A stretch of DNA of 64,000 bases, taken from assembly GCF_000017205.1 (NCBI RefSeq), contig NC_009656.1, positions 496,001-560,000 of the forward strand, in the 5' to 3' direction. A model generated the notes under the pieces. It did no database searches, was not told where the DNA came from, and worked only from the letters and a program-made list of their open reading frames with translations. Source of the stretch: Pseudomonas paraeruginosa PA7. Lineage in GTDB: Bacteria > Pseudomonadota > Gammaproteobacteria > Pseudomonadales > Pseudomonadaceae. Positions 36,388 through 43,563 of this stretch are shown in pieces; the stretch's first letter is position 1, and every line of letters starts with the position of its first letter. The position numbers were made by a program, and so were the translations under genes.

Positions 36388-37110
36388 TCAGGCGAAGTCG
36401 CCCCAGAGTTGCTGGGCCACCGCCAGCGCCACCACCGGCGCGGTCTCGGTACGCAGCACGCGCGGGCCGAGGCGCGCGGAGTGGAAGCCGGCCGCCTGCG
36501 CCTGCTCCACCTCGGCATCGCCCAGGCCGCCCTCGGGGCCGACCAGGAACGCCAGGCTGGCGGGGCGGGCATGGCTGGCCAGGGGCGCGGCGACCGGGTG
36601 CAGGACCAGGCGCAGTTCGTCGTCGCGTTGCCGCAGCCAGTCCTCCAGGGCCAGCGGCGGATGGATCCGCGGCAGGCTCGAACGGCCGCACTGCTCGCAG
36701 GCGCTGATCGCCACCTGGCGCCAGTGTTGCAGGCGCTTGTCGGCGCGCTCGTCCTTCAGGCGCACTTCGCAACGCTCGCTGACGATCGGAGTGATTTCCG
36801 CCACCCCCAGCTCGGTGGCCTTCTGGATCGCCCAGTCCATCCGCTCGCCGCGCGACAGGCCTTGCCCCAGGTGGATACGCAGGGGCGAGTCGGGCTGGCC
36901 GGCGAACTGCTCGCGGAGTTCGACGCGGACATTCTTCTTGCCGACCTCGATCAGCTCGCCGAGGTATTCCCGGCCGCTGCCGTCGAACAGCTGCACGGCG
37001 TCGCCCGTGGCGTGCCGCAGCACGCGACCGATGTAGTGGGCCTGGGCCTCGGGCAGGTCGTGCTGGCCGAGGGCGAGGGGCTGGTCGACGAAGAAGCGGG
37101 ACAGGCGCAT
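36388..37110 (-). CDS. rsmE: 16S rRNA m3U1498 methyltransferase RsmE
   Basis: A 240-residue SPOUT methyltransferase modifying U1498 of 16S rRNA. The N-terminal PUA-like domain covers about 1-70; the trefoil-knot SAM site is LVGPEGGLGDAEVEQA (189-204) and LGPRVLRTETAPVVAL (214-229), with ATELGVAEITPIVSER (98-113) between. Start at 37110 gives MRLSRFFVD, the usual N-terminus. bioA lies 92 bases upstream in the same direction, so the two may be co-transcribed. Confidence 0.96.
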   Translation of the reverse strand: MRLSRFFVDQPLALGQHDLPEAQAHYIGRVLRHATGDAVQLFDGSGREYLGELIEVGKKNVRVELREQFAGQPDSPLRIHLGQGLSRGERMDWAIQKATELGVAEITPIVSERCEVRLKDERADKRLQHWRQVAISACEQCGRSSLPRIHPPLALEDWLRQRDDELRLVLHPVAAPLASHARPASLAFLVGPEGGLGDAEVEQAQAAGFHSARLGPRVLRTETAPVVALAVAQQLWGDFA

Positions 37111-37202
37111 GGCGATTCGAGGGTAGTGGCGACAGGCGCGCAGTGTACTGCCTGCCGCGGGGCGCTGGAACCGGCCCCCTCGGGACGAAGGGGCGGCGAC
37201 GT

Positions 37203-38606
37203 TCAGCCCGGGTCGCGGTGGTCCGGGTGAAAGTCGCTGACCGCCACGCTGACTGCGTCGCGGGTGGCGATGTCGATGCCTTCGCTGGCCACCTCGGCGA
37301 GGAAGTCGATCTGCTCCGGGGTGATCACGTAGGGCGGCAGGAAATACACCACGCTGCCCAGCGGGCGCAGCAGCGCGCCGCGCTCCAGGCCATGCTGGAA
37401 GACCTTCAGGCCGCGGCGCTCCTGCCAGGGGTAGGGTGTCCTGGATGCCTTGTCCTGGACCATTTCGATGGCCAGAACCATCCCGGTCTGGCGCACCTCG
37501 GCCACGTGCGGGTGGTCGGCCAGGTGCGCGGTGGCCCTGGCCATGCGGGTGGACAGCGCGCGGTTGGCCTCGATCACCTTGTCTTCCTCGAAGATGTCCA
37601 GGGTCGCCAGGGCGGCGGCGCAGGCCAGCGGGTTGCCGGTATAGGTGTGCGAGTGGAGGAAGGCGCGCAGGGTCTGGTAGTCGTCGTAGAAGCCCCGGTA
37701 GACGGTCTCGGTGGTCAGCACCGCGGACATCGGCAGGTAGCCGCCGGTGAGGGCCTTGGACAGGCAGAGGAAATCCGGGGCGATGCCGGCCTGCTCGCAG
37801 GCGAACATCGTCCCGGTGCGGCCGAAGCCCACCGCGATCTCGTCGTGGATCAGGTGCACGCCATAGCGGTCGCAGGCTTCGCGCAGCAGCTTGAGGTAGA
37901 CCGGGTGGTACATGCGCATGCCGCCGGCGCCCTGGATCAGCGGTTCGACGATGACCGCGGCGATCTCGTCGTGCCCTTCGGCCAGGGTGCGCTCCATGTG
38001 GGCGAACATGTTCCGCGAGTGTTCTTCCCAGCACATGCCGTCCGGACGCAGGAAGCAGTCCGGGCTGGGCACCTTGATGGTGTCCAGCAGCAGCGACTTG
38101 TAGGTCTCGGTGAACAGCGCCACGTCGCCCACCGACATCGCCGCGATGGTTTCGCCGTGGTAGCTGTTGGTCAGGGTGACGAAGCGCTTCTTGCGCGGCC
38201 TGCCGCTATTGAGCCAGAAGTGGTAGCTCATCTTCAGCGCCACCTCGATGCCCGCCGAGCCGCTGTCGGCATAGAACACGCGGTCCAGCCCCGGCGGGGT
38301 GATCTTCACCAGCCGCTCCGACAGCTCGATCACCGGCTGGTGGCTGAAACCGGCGAGGATCACGTGCTCCAGCTGGTCGACCTGGTCCTTGATGCGCTGG
38401 TTGATCCGCGGGTTGGCGTGGCCGAAGACGTTGACCCACCAGGAGCTGACCGCGTCGATGTAGCGCTTGCCCTCGAAGTCTTCCAGCCAGACGCCTTCGC
38501 CACGGCGGATCGGGATCACCGGCAGGCGTTCGTGGTCTTTCATCTGGGTGCAGGGATGCCAGAGCACGTTCAGGTCGCGCTGCATCCAGTCGGCGTTAAG
38601 GCCCAT
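37203..38606 (-). CDS. bioA: Adenosylmethionine-8-amino-7-oxononanoate aminotransferase
   Basis: A 467-residue class III PLP aminotransferase making 7,8-diaminopelargonate in biotin synthesis, using S-adenosylmethionine as amino donor. Lys284 in CLSKALTGGYLP is the PLP lysine, DEIAVGFGRTG (255-265) the cofactor Asp block, and SSWWVN (54-59) the substrate loop typical of BioA rather than other aminotransferases. GAGGAG precedes the ATG at 38606. It stands apart from other bio genes here. The 174 bases to divergent PA0421-type gene must hold both promoters. Confidence 0.95.
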   Translation of the reverse strand: MGLNADWMQRDLNVLWHPCTQMKDHERLPVIPIRRGEGVWLEDFEGKRYIDAVSSWWVNVFGHANPRINQRIKDQVDQLEHVILAGFSHQPVIELSERLVKITPPGLDRVFYADSGSAGIEVALKMSYHFWLNSGRPRKKRFVTLTNSYHGETIAAMSVGDVALFTETYKSLLLDTIKVPSPDCFLRPDGMCWEEHSRNMFAHMERTLAEGHDEIAAVIVEPLIQGAGGMRMYHPVYLKLLREACDRYGVHLIHDEIAVGFGRTGTMFACEQAGIAPDFLCLSKALTGGYLPMSAVLTTETVYRGFYDDYQTLRAFLHSHTYTGNPLACAAALATLDIFEEDKVIEANRALSTRMARATAHLADHPHVAEVRQTGMVLAIEMVQDKASRTPYPWQERRGLKVFQHGLERGALLRPLGSVVYFLPPYVITPEQIDFLAEVASEGIDIATRDAVSVAVSDFHPDHRDPG

Positions 38607-38780
38607 GGGCTGTCTCCTCGGATCGGTCGGCAAAGCCTATGCAATGGGGGTGAGATGAACAACCCGGCAGGTTGGGACACATCCGACAGCAGTCGCCGAC
38701 GGACTCCTATGGTGGCCCAAACGGCTCTGGCGTATGCTGCGCGCCGTTGTGTCTTCGCTTCTTTTCCTGGGGAGTCCGGT

Positions 38781-40271
38781 ATGTCGTTAAGGTGGCTGCG
38801 CGCCGCGGCGTTTCTCGTGTTGGGGGTGTTCAGCGCGGTCGCGCTGGGCAAGGACAAACAACCGACGGCGATCGTCGTCGGAGCGGGCCTTGCGGGCCTG
38901 AGCGCGGCCTACGAACTGCAGAAGGACGGCTGGCAAGTCACTGTCCTCGAGGCACGGCCGCAAGTCGGCGGGCGTTCCGGGCTGGCCACCAGCGAATGGG
39001 TCGGCAACCAGAAGGTCCAGCCCAACCTCAACGGCTACCTGGACACCTTCAAGCTGAAATCGGTACCGGCGCCGGACTTCGTGCGGACCCCCAGCTACCT
39101 GATCGACGGCCTGTACTACAGCAGCAGCGACCTCGCCCTCAAGCAGCCGAACGTCGCCGCCGACCTCAAGCGCTTCGAGCAGACCCTCGACGACCTCTCG
39201 GCGTCGATCTCCGATCCGCTCAACCCGGCCTCGAACAACACCCTGTTCGCCCTCGACCAGATGAATGCCGCGCGTTGGCTGGACAAGCTGAACCTGTCGC
39301 CGACCGCGCGCCTGCTGGTCAACCAGCGCATCCGTTCGCGCTACGACGAACCGTCGCGCCTGTCGCTGCTCTACCTGGCCCAGCAGGGCCGCGCCTACCG
39401 CGGCGTCGACGACCGCGACCTGCGTGCGGCGCGCCTGCCCGGCGGCAGCCAGGTGCTGGCCGAGGCCTTCGTCAAGCAGCTCAAGACGATCAAGACCAAG
39501 GCCAAGGTATCGAGCATCGTCCAGGCCAGGGACGGCGTCACCGTCAAGGCCGGCAGCCAAACCTACAAGGCCGACTACGTGGTCCTCGCGGTGCCGCTGA
39601 AGGCGCTGGCGCAGATCCAGATGACCCCGGCCCTGAGCGGCACCCAGATGTCCGCCCTGAAAGGCACCAACTACGGCTGGCGCGACCAGATCCTGCTGAA
39701 GTTCAAGCGCCCGGTGTGGGACGACAAGTCGCGCCTCTCCGGCGAGATTTTCAGCGACCAGGGTCTGGGCATGATCTGGGTCGAGCCGGCGCTGAAGGGC
39801 GGCGCCAACGTGCTGATCAACCTGTCCGGCGACAACGCCCGCGTGCTGCAGGCTTTCGGCGACCGGCAGATGGTCGACCAGGTGCTGATCCGCATGAACA
39901 AGTTCTATCCGAAGATGCGTGGCGCCTTCGCCGGCTACGAGATCCGCCGCTATAGCGCCGATCCGGGCACCGGCGGGTCCTACCTGGCCTATGGTCCGGG
40001 CCAGGTCACGCGCTTCTGGCGGATCTGGGAACAGCCGCTGGCGCGGGTGGCCTTCGCCGGCGAGCATACCGACGCGCTGTATCCCGGTACCATCGAAGGC
40101 GCGCTGCGCAGCGGCAAGCGCGCCGCCAGCCAGGTGCGCGACCTGTACGCCGGCAAGACCCCGGTCATCGAAGGCGCGCCGATGGTGGCCAAGGCCGAGA
40201 AGGTCGCCGCGCCGAAGGCCGATGGCGAGAAGAAGAATCCGTTCGCCTGGTTCACCCGCCTGTTCGATTGA
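38781..40271 (+). CDS. Exported FAD-dependent amine oxidase-family oxidoreductase
   Basis: A 496-residue flavin protein. Residues 1-23 form a signal peptide; IVVGAGLAGLSAAYELQ (31-47) is the dinucleotide fold and VLEARPQVGGRSG follows. The C-terminal FAD block WEQPLARVAFAGEHTDALYPGTIEGAL is intact and close to monoamine/polyamine oxidases. After it comes a Lys/Ala-rich tail ending FAWFTRLFD. The substrate cannot be read; amine or polyamine is likely from the family. GGGGAG precedes the ATG. A Sec-type signal on a flavin enzyme is odd because flavin usually requires Tat export, and no RR motif is present. PAO1 PA0421 by order. Confidence 0.88.
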   Translation: MSLRWLRAAAFLVLGVFSAVALGKDKQPTAIVVGAGLAGLSAAYELQKDGWQVTVLEARPQVGGRSGLATSEWVGNQKVQPNLNGYLDTFKLKSVPAPDFVRTPSYLIDGLYYSSSDLALKQPNVAADLKRFEQTLDDLSASISDPLNPASNNTLFALDQMNAARWLDKLNLSPTARLLVNQRIRSRYDEPSRLSLLYLAQQGRAYRGVDDRDLRAARLPGGSQVLAEAFVKQLKTIKTKAKVSSIVQARDGVTVKAGSQTYKADYVVLAVPLKALAQIQMTPALSGTQMSALKGTNYGWRDQILLKFKRPVWDDKSRLSGEIFSDQGLGMIWVEPALKGGANVLINLSGDNARVLQAFGDRQMVDQVLIRMNKFYPKMRGAFAGYEIRRYSADPGTGGSYLAYGPGQVTRFWRIWEQPLARVAFAGEHTDALYPGTIEGALRSGKRAASQVRDLYAGKTPVIEGAPMVAKAEKVAAPKADGEKKNPFAWFTRLFD

Positions 40272-40281
40272 TTCCCCTCGC

Positions 40282-40304
40282 GGGCGCCGGACCCTCCGGC
40301 GCCC
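40282..40304 (+). terminator. Hairpin after the FAD oxidoreductase gene
   Basis: A 9-bp perfect stem GGGCGCCGG with CCGGCGCCC around ACCCT, 11 bases past the stop. It has no T-run, so it may act as an mRNA end stabiliser or Rho-assisted terminator. Confidence 0.5.
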
Positions 40305-40376
40305 TGCGCAGCCGCTGGCGCGGGCGTCCAGGGAATTTTCCTTAGCCTGCGAACCTATCTTGTGAGTCGATGTTTC

Positions 40377-40397
40377 AAAGCAGGATTTTCTTGCTTT
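40377..40397. repeat. AT-rich inverted repeat upstream of cytochrome b561
   Basis: Arms AAAGCA (40377-40382) and TGCTTT (40392-40397) around a 9-base centre, in a locally AT-rich stretch of an otherwise GC-rich gap, about 55-75 bases before the gene start. Possibly an operator; no regulator is implied by sequence alone. Confidence 0.4.
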
Positions 40398-40452
40398 AAT
40401 TCGATCGGTTTGCCGCTAGTCTTGATGCTTCGCTTTTCAAGGAAGTTTTTTC

Positions 40453-41022
40453 ATGCAGTGGCGCAATACCTCTTCTCGTTACGGCGTGTTCAGCCTGTTC
40501 CTGCACTGGGGCAGCGCGCTGGTGGTCTTCGGCCTGTTCGGCCTGGGCCTGTGGATGCGCGAGCTGAGCTATTACGACCCCTGGTACCACCCCGCTCCGG
40601 CGCTGCACAAGAGCATCGGCATTCTGCTGGCGATCGCCCTGCTGGTGCGGATCGTCTGGCGTTTCGTCAGCCCGCCGCCGCCGGCGCCGGCCAATCACGG
40701 CCCCGCCACCCGGGTGGCGAGCAAGCTCGGCCACCTGGCGCTGTACGCCCTGCTGGTCGCGGTGATCGTCGCCGGCTACCTGATTTCCACCGCCGACGGC
40801 GAGCCGATCAGCGTATTCGGCTGGTTCTCCGTGCCGGCCACCCTCAGCGGCCTGCCCGACCAGGCGGACGTCGCCGGGGAAATCCATCTCTACCTGGCCT
40901 GGGCGCTGGTGGTCTTCGCCGTCCTCCATGCCTTCGCCGCCCTCAAGCACCACTTCGTCGACCGCGATCCGACCCTAAAGCGCATGCTCGGTCGCTCGTC
41001 GAATGAACAACAACCACGTTAA
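40453..41022 (+). CDS. Cytochrome b561 membrane protein
   Basis: A 189-residue four-helix membrane cytochrome of the bacterial b561 family. Heme-ligand histidines are placed in LFLHWGSAL (helix 1), LHKSIGILL (helix 2), [10 protein letters not shown] (helix 3) and [12 protein letters not shown] (helix 4). It probably passes electrons between quinones and a periplasmic partner. AAGGAAG precedes the ATG. The gene ends 11 bases before pasP, and cytochrome b561 next to YceI proteins is a frequent pairing, suggesting that one carries an isoprenoid quinone or lipid used by the other; that is inference. Confidence 0.92.
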   Translation: MQWRNTSSRYGVFSLFLHWGSALVVFGLFGLGLWMRELSYYDPWYHPAPALHKSIGILLAIALLVRIVWRFVSPPPPAPANHGPATRVASKLGHLALYALLVAVIVAGYLISTADGEPISVFGWFSVPATLSGLPDQADVAGEIHLYLAWALVVFAVLHAFAALKHHFVDRDPTLKRMLGRSSNEQQPR

Positions 41023-41033
41023 GGAGAATGTCC

Positions 41034-41609
41034 ATGCTGAAGAAGACCCTTGCCGCGCTGGCGCTCGGCTCCGCCCTGTTCACCGCCGGCCAGGCAATGG
41101 CCGCGGACTACAAGATCGACAAGGAAGGCCAGCACGCCTTCATCGAGTTCCGCATCAAGCACCTGGGCTATAGCTGGCTGTATGGCCGCTTCAACGACTT
41201 CGACGGCAGCTTCACCTTCGACGAGAAGAACCCGTCGGCCGACAAGGTCAAGGTGACCATCAACACCAACAGCGTGGACACCAACCATGCCGAGCGTGAC
41301 AAGCACCTGCGCAGCGGCGATTTCCTCAACGTCGGCAAGAACCCGACCGCGACCTTCGAGTCCACCGAGGTGAAGGCCAATGGCGACAGCGCCGACATCA
41401 CCGGCAACCTGACCCTGAACGGCGTGACCAAGCCGGTCACCATCAAGGCCAAGCTGCTTGGCCAGGGCAACGACCCGTGGGGCGGCTACCGCGCCGGCTT
41501 CGAAGGCAGCGCCACCCTGAAGCTGAAGGACTTCGGCATCAAGATGGACCTCGGCCCGGCATCCCAGGAAGTCGAGCTGCTGCTCTCCGTCGAAGGCATT
41601 CGCCAGTAA
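41034..41609 (+). CDS. pasP: PasP, secreted YceI-family protein
   Basis: A 191-residue YceI protein with a signal peptide cleaved after residue 23 (GQAMA, then ADYKID). The mature lipocalin-like beta barrel includes [39 protein letters not shown] and [12 protein letters not shown]. The family binds isoprenoid lipids in a central pocket. In P. aeruginosa the protein was described as a small secreted protease (PasP) acting in corneal disease; how a YceI fold would cleave proteins is unclear. The ATG at 41034 has AAGGAG at 8-base spacing; the ATG at 41028 is too near it. A bidirectional terminator follows. Confidence 0.93.
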   Translation: MLKKTLAALALGSALFTAGQAMAADYKIDKEGQHAFIEFRIKHLGYSWLYGRFNDFDGSFTFDEKNPSADKVKVTINTNSVDTNHAERDKHLRSGDFLNVGKNPTATFESTEVKANGDSADITGNLTLNGVTKPVTIKAKLLGQGNDPWGGYRAGFEGSATLKLKDFGIKMDLGPASQEVELLLSVEGIRQ

Positions 41610-41622
41610 GCGGATACCTGAA

Positions 41623-41658
41623 AATGAAAAACGCCGGCGATCGCCGGCGTTTTTCATT
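41623..41658. terminator. Bidirectional terminator between pasP and mexR
   Basis: A perfect 36-base palindrome with half-site AATGAAAAACGCCGGCGA, giving a strong GC stem with A and T tracts on both sides. It serves the convergent pasP and mexR transcripts. Confidence 0.93.
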
Positions 41659-41678
41659 GTGCTTCGAAAAGAATGTTC

Positions 41679-42122
41679 TTAAATATCCTCAAGCGGTTGC
41701 GCGGCCAGGCACTGGTCGAGGAGATGCACCAGGGTGGCCTGCTCCTCCGGGGTGAGCGGGGCAAACAACTCGTCATGCACGCATGACATGATGGCTTCCG
41801 CGTGACGGTGGATAGCCAGGCCCTCGTCGGTGAGGAACAACTGGAAGCTGCGCTGGTCGCTGGGGTTGCGTTCGCGGCGGACCAGGCTGCGGCCTTCCAG
41901 CTCGCGGATTTTCCGGGTGATCAGCGCCTTGTCGCGGCACATCTGCCGCCCCAGGTCCTGCAGGTTCAGCCCGCGCTGTTCGTCGATGAGCTTCAGGACA
42001 TGGACGTCGGGCGGAGTGAGGTCGAGCCGCTGGCGATCGAGCTCGCTCTGGATGCGCGTCCGTACATGCTGGAAGACCGCCATCAGCGCGGGCATCAGGT
42101 CGGGGTTGACGGGGTAGTTCAT
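41679..42122 (-). CDS. mexR: MexR, MarR-family repressor of mexAB-oprM
   Basis: A 147-residue MarR repressor. The winged helix carries [20 protein letters not shown] (52-71, recognition helix near 60-71) and the wing [13 protein letters not shown] (81-93). It represses mexAB-oprM and itself, and is released by ArmR or by oxidation. Redox control is described as a Cys30-Cys62 disulfide between monomers; here Cys62 and Cys138 remain, but residue 30 is Arg (codon CGC at 42035-42033) and residue 114 is Cys. Glu126 is a known strain variant. Length is full, so it should still bind DNA. Confidence 0.97.
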   Translation of the reverse strand: MNYPVNPDLMPALMAVFQHVRTRIQSELDRQRLDLTPPDVHVLKLIDEQRGLNLQDLGRQMCRDKALITRKIRELEGRSLVRRERNPSDQRSFQLFLTDEGLAIHRHAEAIMSCVHDELFAPLTPEEQATLVHLLDQCLAAQPLEDI

Positions 42123-42154
42123 TGGTCTGGCCGAGTAAACCTAATGTAAATGTG

Positions 42155-42169
42155 GTTGATCCAGTCAAC
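42155..42169. promoter_or_regulatory. MexR operator, mexR-proximal site
   Basis: Inverted GTTGA-N5-TCAAC, the MexR half-site pair, extended by one more base on each side (GGTTGA/TCAACC). It lies 33 bases from the mexR start. Two such sites are known in this intergenic region. Confidence 0.9.
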
Positions 42170-42185
42170 CATTTTGCTTATTTTA

Positions 42186-42200
42186 GTTGACCTTATCAAC
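42186..42200. promoter_or_regulatory. MexR operator, mexA-proximal site
   Basis: A second GTTGA-N5-TCAAC repeat, spaced 31 bases from the first (three helical turns, same DNA face). Its TTGACC overlaps a possible -35 for the mexA transcript. The remaining ~195 bases to mexA form a long leader in which I see no further operator. Confidence 0.9.
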
Positions 42201-42396
42201 CTTGTTTCAGGTTCTGAATATGGGCCATGGCGCCGGGTGGATAACCGGCCATCGAGCTAAAACGTTTCAGGTGTTTTCACGCGAGGCTTCCGGACGTTTA
42301 CAAACACCTATGAATGTAAGTATTTTGCCTGCCTTCTTCGAGCCGGTGCAGCGCCTTCACGCTGCATCGGCCGCTTTCGCTCATGAGGACAACGCT

Positions 42397-43548
42397 ATGC
42401 AACGAACGCCAGCCATGCGTGTACTGGTTCCGGCCCTGCTGGTCGCGATTTCGGCCCTTTCCGGGTGCGGAAAAAGCGAGGCGCCGCCGCCGGCGCAGAC
42501 GCCGGAGGTCGGGATCGTGACCCTGGAAGCGCAGACGGTGACGCTGAATACCGAGCTGCCGGGCCGGACCAACGCGTTCCGCATCGCCGAGGTGCGTCCC
42601 CAGGTGAACGGCATCATCCTCAAGCGCCTGTTCAAGGAAGGCAGCGACGTCAAGGCCGGGCAGCAGCTCTACCAGATCGACCCCGCCACCTACGAGGCCG
42701 ACTACCAGAGCGCCCAGGCCAACCTGGCCTCGACCCAGGAGCAGGCCCAGCGCTTCAAGCTGCTGGTCGCCGACCAGGCCGTGAGCAAGCAGCAGTACGC
42801 CGACGCCAACGCCGCCTACCTGCAGTCCAAGGCCGCGGTGGAGCAGGCGCGGATCAACCTGCGCTACACCAAGGTACTGTCGCCGATCTCCGGCCGCATC
42901 GGTCGTTCCGCGGTGACCGAAGGCGCCCTGGTGACCAACGGCCAGGCCAACGCGATGGCCACCGTGCAGCAGCTCGACCCGATCTACGTCGACGTCACCC
43001 AGCCGTCCACCGCCCTGCTGCGCCTGCGTCGCGAGCTGGCCAGCGGCCAGTTGGAACGCGCCGGCGACAACGCGGCGAAGGTTTCCCTGAAGCTGGAAGA
43101 CGGTAGCCAATACCCGCTGGAAGGCCGTCTCGAGTTCTCCGAGGTCTCGGTCGACGAGGGCACCGGTTCGGTGACCATCCGCGCCGTGTTCCCCAACCCG
43201 AACAACGAGCTGCTGCCCGGCATGTTCGTCCATGCGCAGTTGCAGGAAGGCGTCAAGCAGAAGGCCATCCTCGCCCCGCAGCAGGGCGTGACCCGCGACC
43301 TCAAGGGCCAGGCCACCGCGCTGGTGGTGAACGCGCAGAACAAGGTCGAGCTGCGGGTGATCAAGGCCGACCGGGTGATCGGCGACAAGTGGCTGGTCAC
43401 CGAAGGCCTGAACGCCGGCGACAAGATCATTACCGAAGGCCTGCAGTTCGTGCAGCCGGGTGTCGAGGTGAAGACCGTGCCGGCGAAGAATGTCGCGTCC
43501 GCGCAGAAGGCCGACGCCGCTCCGGCGAAAACCGACAGCAAGGGCTGA
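42397..43548 (+). CDS. mexA: MexA, periplasmic membrane-fusion lipoprotein
   Basis: A 383-residue adaptor of the MexAB-OprM multidrug pump. A lipoprotein signal ends at Cys24 (ISALSGC). Lipoyl halves (PQVNGIILKRLFKEGSDVKAG and LSPISGRIGRSAVTEGALV), the alpha-hairpin between them (about 95-160, ASTQEQAQRFKLL..), a beta barrel and membrane-proximal domain follow in the normal order. From memory PAO1 has Tyr where RFKLL has Phe. TGAGG precedes the ATG. Frames opening at 42187 run through the leader and are rejected. mexB starts 15 bases after the stop. Confidence 0.98.
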   Translation: MQRTPAMRVLVPALLVAISALSGCGKSEAPPPAQTPEVGIVTLEAQTVTLNTELPGRTNAFRIAEVRPQVNGIILKRLFKEGSDVKAGQQLYQIDPATYEADYQSAQANLASTQEQAQRFKLLVADQAVSKQQYADANAAYLQSKAAVEQARINLRYTKVLSPISGRIGRSAVTEGALVTNGQANAMATVQQLDPIYVDVTQPSTALLRLRRELASGQLERAGDNAAKVSLKLEDGSQYPLEGRLEFSEVSVDEGTGSVTIRAVFPNPNNELLPGMFVHAQLQEGVKQKAILAPQQGVTRDLKGQATALVVNAQNKVELRVIKADRVIGDKWLVTEGLNAGDKIITEGLQFVQPGVEVKTVPAKNVASAQKADAAPAKTDSKG

Positions 43549-43563
43549 TCAAGGGGATTCGTA

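Noticed and set aside
37143..40271. A 1,042-residue version of the FAD oxidoreductase
   Set aside because: The first 546 codons are antisense to bioA. The ATG at 38781 has a ribosome site and begins with a signal peptide.
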